Shown here in pieces: positions 57,431-64,000 of a DNA stretch of 64,000 nt. The position numbers were made by a program, and so were the translations under genes. Positions within the stretch are counted from its first letter, which is position 1. Each line of letters begins with the position of its first letter. The DNA comes from Diplosphaera chodatii (Eukaryota > Chlorophyta > Trebouxiophyceae > Prasiolales > Stichococcaceae): assembly GCA_032358165.1 (NCBI GenBank), contig JAALGY010000031.1, positions 806,001 through 870,000 on the forward strand, read 5' to 3'. The notes below the pieces were generated by a model. It ran no database searches, had not been told where the DNA came from, and saw only the letters and a list, made by a program, of their open reading frames with translations.

Positions 57431-59911
57431 CTAATCTAGCTGTGGCCCAGTGAGATGCTGGTCATACCCCCAGGCCTGAGGCGGCACGCCGCCAAACATC
57501 AGCGGATCCTCGGCTATGGCTGCAGGGTCTGGCTGTGGCGGGCACATGCCAAAGTAGCCGGCATGGCCCTGCCGCGGCGGCAGCACCGGCTGGTGGTGCC
57601 ACAGCTGTGGCGGCGGCAGCGGCGTCATGGTGGCTCCTTGGGAGCCTGTCAGTGGTGGGCCTGAGTACATAGGACCGAAAGGTGTAAACGAGCAGCGGAG
57701 GGTGTCCGGCGGCTGCAGTGATGGCACAGCCTGCTGTGCGTTTGCTGGCCTTGCCATCGCATCGTCCTGGCTGCCAACAGCAAAGCTCAACATGCCGATG
57801 TCAAAGCCGGTGCTGCTGCAGACGGACGGCTGCCAGGACAGCTGCTGTCCGAAGGCGTCGCTGCCTCTGGCGAACTGCAGCGCCGGCAGCGGCTGCTGCT
57901 CAAACGCCTGCGGATAGGCGCCCGCCGCTTCCGCTGGGATGGGCATGCTGCTGTGGGCCAACACATTGGCGGCGCTGATCCTGCCACAGGGTGGCAGCAA
58001 TCCTTGCAGCGCCGACTCCTGCAGGACGTCAATTAATGGCATCAGGCAATGCGTAAGGATGCAGATGTGCGCAGCACATGTCATGGCACCCTTGCAGCTG
58101 TATGTCCGGGCACACATCCGCCCTTTGTCACTCTTCCTGCACAGCATGCATCTAAAGCTGCAGTCTGCAGGGACATCACACAGCTTCACTCACGTGGAGG
58201 CCATCGACCAGGTGGTCGACGATTGCTGCCGCCTCCTGCCGCACGGACGGCTGTGCAGCGTGCAGCGGCTGCAGGTCTGATGGGCCCGTGTCGAAGGGCG
58301 AGGTGCACACAGAGGCGCCGCTGTCTGAAGCCAACGTGGAGTCCGCGGGAGGTGCTGCCGGCGAGCTGCGATCAGAGGCGACAACACCTGGTCAGCAGCT
58401 CCCGACCCCATCTGCAGGCAGGCGGAAGACAGTGCGGCAGTTGGCAGTTGCAGTGATACAGGGTGCCCGCCGTGTCACCGCACCAGCGAGGGTGCCGATT
58501 GCGCAGCTGCGGCAGCAGGTCCAGCAGGTCGTGGACGGCTGGCAGCGCGGTGACGGCCTCGCTGGAGCATCGCACCGGCGTGGCCACAGGGGAGGACGCC
58601 TGTGCGGAGGGCGAGGATGATGCGCACCTGCGCAGCTTGTAGCTCTGCAGCGCAGGCATGCACGCGCCTCAGGTGTCAGCGGCTTCAGGAGCTGCATGCA
58701 GTGCGTCGGACAGTCCCGCGGCTCCGCCAATGCCCGGTGTTGGTGTCAGACATTCCTGCCCGTCAGCGCAGCAGATAGATGCGCCAGTCGCGGGCGCATG
58801 CATTGATCACTGGCGTTGAGCCGCACAGGGCGCACACCAGGGCGGCACTGTGTGCAGTCCCACGGTGACCAATCCATGCGAGCAGACACAGGACGCGACG
58901 CAGGTCACACCTCGTGGGCTTCCCGGTAGCGCCGCCGCTTTGCCGCCTGCTGCGGCGCGGCCAGGCCGCCCTTGCACCCTGCAGCTCAGCACCGGCACGC
59001 CACACACACTCAGGCGCTTACATCGCTCACACGTTGTGATGATCACCAACAGTCAGAATCTGCAGCACGCCTTGGCGGGAAGCGTTGATGCAAGCGCGTG
59101 ATTATGAAGGTCTCTGCAGGTACAGGTAGAAGGCCGGTGCCGACAGTCGTCGCTGCTCACCCACGTGAGCCGTATTCGGATCCAGGGCTGCCTTGCACCG
59201 TGGGCACTCCTGCGAATCAGGAGTGGCGCTGTATGTTGTGTGAGGCGCTGGTTGTATGTTGTATGAGGCGCTGACAAGCTGGATCCGGCGCGTCGAGCAA
59301 CAGGCGGGCATGGACCCATCATGCATAATCACGAACTTTCACCCTCAGTTCGCAGTCGTGTCCTCGGGCTCCGCAGCCGGGCTGCGAGGGCGATCTGTAG
59401 TGCTTCCTCAGCCTGCATGCACACGACGCAATGCAATGAAGGTTGAATCTGCCTGTGTATTGATTGTAGACACACCCTGGCGGCACACCATCTGCTACAA
59501 TCCACCATTACATTGTCCAGTAGTCCGGGCTGCCGTCAGTCATACCACTGCAATACTCACTTCCACAGCTCTGAGAAGGTCCTCGTGCACCCTGCGCAGC
59601 ACCGGATGCAGTGCGTCAGACATGCGTCGGCGAGGGCCAAGCCACCCAACGGCCGGGGGCAGCTACGCTACATCCATCACCGACCCCGGAGGGCACTGCG
59701 ACCTACCTGGAGCGGCGCCGCGCGACACAGCATGTGCAATTCGATGTCACTCACCTGGAAAGTCGCACGGGAAGGCTGCGTGCGCCGTCTGTCGGCGCTG
59801 AGCTGCTGGGCCGCGGGGGGCAGTGGTGGTAGTATCCACATCGCCATCAACAACCGGGCCCTGGTCGTGCAGTCCCTCGACAGCCGGCTCGCAGATCTGG
59901 ATGCAATCCAT
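57431..59911 (-). CDS. C2H2-type zinc-finger protein, copy 2 (putative transcription factor)
   Basis: Tandem paralogue of copy 1. The first in-frame ATG is 59911 (MDCIQICEPAVEG...). Exon 1 ends FPCDFPG; a 31-nt exon (59561-59591) gives CTRTFSELWK; then LRKHYRSPSQPGCGARGHDC with ELR, ECPRCKAALDPNTAHVG, and CKGGLAAPQQAAKRRRYREA with HE (about 58985-58920). After SYKLRRCASSSPSAQ comes a disordered region with RQEAAAIVDHLVDGLH (about 58245-58198). The long last exon (about 58030-57431) is rich in Pro/Gln and contains SDAFGQQLSWQPS, the counterpart of the GFGRQLSWQHC patch in copy 1. It ends YDQHLTGPQLD at TAG 57431. The finger is nearly identical in the two copies while the tails have diverged, which suggests shared DNA binding with different regulation. 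Confidence 0.75.
59230..59275. repeat. 23-bp imperfect tandem duplication in an intron of zinc-finger copy 2
   Basis: TGTATGTTGTGTGAGGCGCT followed by GGT (59230-59252) is repeated with three changes (59253-59275). It sits between the ELR exon and the ECPRC exon. Confidence 0.8.
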
Positions 59912-60833
59912 CGCCCACGGCCTGCGATGCAAGGCAGCACCCTGCTGCAGGGACCATCTGAGATAGTGGACAACAAGCAAGACGACGAACCGCCTATGGG
60001 CACGCGCTCCGCACCTACGTGGTGATCACAGTACTGCAAGCTCTTGCGCCGCAAACAAGCACCGCAACCTGCCGCTTGCGGCTGCTTGACTCATGTCCGA
60101 TGTCGGTGGCTGCGTGCTGAGACTGCAAGCGGCTGGCTGTGCCCGGCAACAGGACAGCCCGCCCCTGCACTATGTCAGATCTTTTGCCGCGGCCACCAAG
60201 CCAACAAGCTGCTCCTATGATACGCTGGAATGGCTGCTAAGCCTGCGGGGAGGCAGTCGCGGTATGCAGCGTGGGGATGAGCACATTACAGGATCAGCGG
60301 AAAACATGTATGAGGTCATGTGAGCAGTGCAGATCTTAATGTGGTACCGGTTGCAGGAACACCTCTGCAACTTCTCCAGTGTGATGAGGATTTCCACTTG
60401 CTGCCTGATTTGACAGCGGCATGCAATGTGATGCCTTTGCATAACACCACAACGCTGCAGGTCGGCTGGTGCACGCATGCAGATGGCACCTACATTGATA
60501 CAACAGGGTAAAATAGCACTGTGATCATGCACTTGCCAATCGGAGCTGCCAACAGCATCGAACATGCGCGTGTAAATTGCCGAGCACAGTTTGGCGCTGC
60601 GGATCACAGAACATGGCGTCATGCGCATGATGTAACGGGGGCTGCGATCTAGGTGCACGAGCCGTCCGCGTCCGCTGCAGAGTACGGCGTTGTACGAGAT
60701 CCGGCGGCCATGCATCAAGACCAGCACTCCGACAGTAGAACATTTGTTCGCCCCCTGTCCTCGCTGTCTGTAAAAGACAGCTGCCCGCGCTAGAATCTCT
60801 TGCTGGTACTGGACCCAATTGGTGAGATGAGGC
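59912..60833. other. intergenic region upstream of zinc-finger copy 2 and downstream of FLD
   Basis: About 900 bases. A minus-strand frame (60215-61138) is open across the FLD 3' end, but it is a different frame from the gene and has no domain. Nothing else recognised. Confidence 0.45.
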
Positions 60834-63800
60834 CTATACATGGCGCTGGCTGCATGGTGGGGGCGACTGGGGGCGCAGCAGAATCCAGCCGCCATGCATG
60901 GCTGACCCGGGCTGGTGCTGCGGCTGCGCCTGCAGTGGCGCCTGTGGCAGCAGCTGCGGCGGCACCGGCCTGTCTTGTTGTGCGGTTGCCACTGCTGCTG
61001 GCGCAGCTGGCTGCCGCGTGCCTTGGGCGTATGCCCCAGCGTTGCGGGCTGCCTGAGACGCCACAGGGTGGCCCACGGCGGCGCTGTGTTCTTGCGGCAG
61101 CTTCTGTCGGCTGGCTGCCATCTGCTGTGTCCAGGCAAGGATGGCGTCCGGGTGCAGGGCCGCCGGCTGCTTCAGGGACTGGCTGCTTCCTGCCGCCGTC
61201 CAGCCACCGCTCACAGCAGGCTGGCTGACAGCTGCCGTGCCGCCAGACCCTGGTGGCGCCCTCAAGGGCAACACTGACTGCTGTAAGCCCCCTGCCAGTT
61301 GCACACACGGTGTGCGACTGACTGGCTGTGGCTGGGCAGCAGCAGAGGAGCCAGCCTGCTGCCAGCCTGTCACTTGCACAGCACCCGCTTCGGGCGGAAG
61401 TTGGTGAGCAGCACCCGTGCGGGGCGGCGCTGCAGTGGGCGGCACCTGCTGGCGAGGCTGTGCATGAGGCCCAGCCCCTGCTGCTATTGGGACCTGCAAC
61501 CGCACTTTGATCGGCGGCGGTCTTTGCAGGCCATTCGCTGTTGGACTCCCTGCTGTGGGGTGAGCTGTTGCAGCAGCAGAACTCCAGGGCAGCGCCGCTG
61601 CTGCTGGTCCTGAGGCTGAGGCTGATGCAAAGGGTGCTGCGGCTGGGGATACCAAACCTGCAGGCCCAACACTGACCACCTCAGCCATAAGAGCACAGAC
61701 GTTACTGCATGGCAGCTGACATCAGGCGCCATTTTCAGTATCAGGCTGGAGTGCACAGTACACCCATGCCGCACGGAGGGGTGGCAAGAAGACTGGGTGA
61801 GCCTGAGGTCGGCGCGGCAGAGCATCACCTGAGGCTGCCGGCTGGGGCTTGGGCAGCCGCGTGCCGCGCGCGGTGAGCACGGCCCGCAGGAAGTCGGCGG
61901 TGCGGGGCGGCAGCGGGGCGCGGCCCACCAGCTTGACGCCCATGGGGCCCGTCATCGCGTCGATGCGCGCGTCGTCGCCGCCCCGCACGTCCCGCAGCCT
62001 GCAGGCCCAGCGTGAAGTGGTGACACGTAGCTTGTTGCCGGGACACCACAGGCCTCAGACAGATGTCCTCATACCCGAAGTGGCACTTCCGACTGCTGCA
62101 GGCGGGTTTGGCGCATTCCAGCGTCGTCTACAAAAAGGTTCCCAGAAAGCTCCCAGGCACGAGCAGCGGGCCATGGCAGCTGCTGAAGGACATTGTAAGT
62201 GGACGCACGTGGTGGCCTGCCGCTCGGTCAGCTGCACGAACATGGGCAGGTGCCGCCGCGAGCCGCCCCGTGCGTCCCCTGCACAAAAGCAACAATGCTG
62301 GATGTCAAAGCATCTGCGCTGCCGAGTTCCCTGCACACCGCGTGTACCACAGCGCATCGCAAACCATGCAAACTGGCACTGGTCCCATCGGCAGAAGGGC
62401 TCTTCATCCGCACGAGCACCTGTGTCAATGCGCAGCAGCGCCTCGCCCTCGAAACCAGAGGCTCTGGGCCCCAGGACCGCAGCGAAGCAGCCGAACTCCA
62501 GGTCCGGCGGGTGCTGCGGGTCGAAGAAGGCCGCGTGCAGCAGCACCTCCAGCTGCGCGGCCCGCTCCAGGTCGGCCCGCTGCCGCGCCTCCTGCAACAC
62601 TCGCAGCATAGTCGCACTCGCGGAGACAGCTGCACTCAGCCGACATGGTGAATAGCCCAGGGTAGCGTCTATTAAGGAGAGAGCGTTCGCCTGAAACACC
62701 AAGCACCAGGGCTTGTGCTGCGCTACAATAGCCTGAGCAGGCTAGCGGTCAAACACCTCAGGATGCCCAGATTCATACCCTGCAGCAGCCAGGCGCATCT
62801 CCACACTGTGCTGCAGTGTGGCCTGACTGACCACCGGCGCCAGAGGTGCAACTCTGGATCAACTGCAACTATGTCGGTGACCTTCAACTTCAACACTGGC
62901 CCTTCAACTATAGATCGCAAGGCCCTTCGAGTCGTCAAGGGCCGACTGGAGGTCCTCGGGATGAGGTGGCCTAGGCTCTCCAAAGGGGTTGGCTTGGCTT
63001 ACTTGAAAGGGGATAGCCTTCTGGGAGGCGATCTAAGTTCAATGCCAGGTCAGTCATCAGCCTGCCGCAGTGTCGCGCCTGCTGGTCGGTGTGGGGCTTG
63101 GCCTCGGGGGGCGTCGGGGTGGGGGGCGCCTCCACCCGCTGCCGCGCCCACGCCGCCTCCGCCGCCCGCCGCGCCAGCGACGCCCCGATGTTGGCGGCCT
63201 GCGCCATGGCACCACTCCAATGGCGTGCTGACTGACTGCACCAGCGCCACGATCGCGGCAAGGGCAGGCAGCTGCATGATGGGACATCGCCAGATGCAAT
63301 GTCAGACCCAACCATCCATTCCAGACAACAACCAGTAAAAGGCTTTTGGGCGCGCCTCCCGCAGCCCGGTGAAGAAGGCGCCGTGCATGGTGGCCGGGTA
63401 CTTCTTGGTGGTGGCCTCCCCGGCGAAGAACAGGCGGCCGCCCACGCAGTCCGCCACCGCGTCGTAGTCCTCCCCGCCCGCGCTGCCCACGCACAGGCTG
63501 GAGTAGCTGCCCAGGGCCATGGGGTCCGACCCCCACCGCGTGCACACCGCCTGCATGGAGTCGGTTAGGCTTGCCGATGTACGTTGGACACTAGCCAACT
63601 GCCTAAACTGGACAGTTTTGCTGCCAGCGCTGCCCAAATAGTGCCTGAAGCAACCATCAAGTGTGCTTCTTTGCAAGCTTCCGATCCGCTGCAGCTTCAG
63701 CATACAGTCGCCAGCGAGCTCTCAACCTGCTCTGCGCGCCAATTGCTCAGCAGCTGCTGCCTGACGGTGAGCAAGTGATCCAGGCTCGAGGCCAAGGCAC

Positions 63801-64000
63801 CTGCAGGGGCTGGGGCACGCGGATGCCTTTGGGCTTGAAGATGCGGTCCAGCACCCCCAGCACCCGCTCCACAATCGCCTGCGGGCTCTGCTCCTCGAAC
63901 GCCACGCCCGCGTCCCCCGACACCAGCGCCGCCAGCAGCGGCCCGCCTGGACGACAAGCAACCCGGCTTCAACGTGCAGCTTTGTGCGCCCGCTGACACT
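60834..64000 (-). CDS. FLD: FLD/LSD1-type lysine-specific histone demethylase, 3' part; 5' end outside window
   Basis: Flavin-dependent amine oxidase that demethylates histone H3K4, closest to plant FLOWERING LOCUS D. Exons on minus: LLAALVSGDAGVAFEEQSPQ and RVLGVLDRIFKPKGI (about 63950-63835); AVCTRWGSDPMALGSYSSLC and GGRLFFAGEATTKKYPATMH with GAFFTGLREA (about 63560-63350), the C-terminal FAD/active-site block; AANIGASLARRAAEAAWARQ (about 63213); EARQRADLERAAQLEVLLHA with PPDLEFGCFAAVLGPRA and LLRIDTG (62596-62430); HLPMFVQLTERQATT (about 62270-62190); and LRDVRGGDDARI with GVKLVGRAPLPPRTADFLRA (about 61995-61840). The last three blocks match the FLD-specific C-terminal region. A tail of about 280 residues rich in Ala, Pro and Gln follows and stops at TAG 60834. 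The SWIRM domain and the N-terminal FAD motif lie right of base 64000. Confidence 0.88.

Noticed and set aside
60215..61138. 307-codon minus-strand open frame over the FLD 3' end
   Set aside because: Different frame from FLD, low-complexity shadow of its Ala/Gln tail followed by random sequence.
1..64000. CRISPR array, bacterial operon, tRNA or rRNA genes
   Set aside because: No regularly spaced repeats, no tRNA T-loop/anticodon pattern and no rRNA blocks seen; all confident genes are spliced and eukaryotic.

Overview
The window is nuclear DNA of a green alga, most likely a chlorophyte of the Trebouxiophyceae (Chlorella or Coccomyxa relatives). It holds a plant-type plastid-division dynamin (ARC5/DRP5B), a plant-type FLD histone demethylase, a RecX homologue, a Lin0512 pair and a green-algal style zinc-finger pair. 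Genes are intron-dense: exons are short and GC-rich, introns are mostly 100-300 bases, and most acceptors read TGCAG. There are no operons, and most long single-frame ORFs are not genes. Species cannot be named from the sequence. All gene models are hand-spliced, so boundaries are best estimates.

Layout: ARC5/DRP5B (minus, running off the left edge, about 1-3867). Two tandem aquaporins (minus, 4776-7982 and about 9140-12208). A divergent peroxisomal ACAD10/11 (IBR3-like) acyl-CoA dehydrogenase (plus, 12457-18045), which carries an apparent one-base frameshift. A METTL13-like methyltransferase in one exon (18351-19409). DCAF13/SOF1 (20451-23744). A very-long-chain 3-ketoacyl-CoA reductase-like SDR (24267-26579). 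On minus, a CCDC77-like coiled-coil protein (26745-29387) and translation factor eIF2D (29709-33240). On plus, two tandem Lin0512-family genes (33586-34809, about 35610-36972). On minus, an AASDHPPT/Lys5-type phosphopantetheinyl transferase (37376-39189) and a CS-domain/cyclophilin fusion (39563 to about 41883). On plus, RecX (41999-43834) and a secreted Cys-rich protein (44221-48270). On minus, a second secreted Ala/Cys-rich protein (about 49589-52001), two tandem C2H2 zinc-finger genes (53493-56259, 57431-59911), and the 3' part of an FLD/LSD1-type histone demethylase running off the right edge (60834-64000).

The genes are mostly unrelated housekeeping functions: plastid division, fatty-acid elongation and peroxisomal oxidation, ribosome biogenesis, translation, cofactor attachment, protein folding and chromatin. 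The notable pattern is local tandem duplication of aquaporins, Lin0512 genes and zinc-finger genes. I see no CRISPR, tRNA, rRNA or intact mobile element. The best candidates for something undescribed are the CS-cyclophilin fusion, the Lin0512 pair, the paired zinc-finger regulators and the secreted Cys-rich pair.
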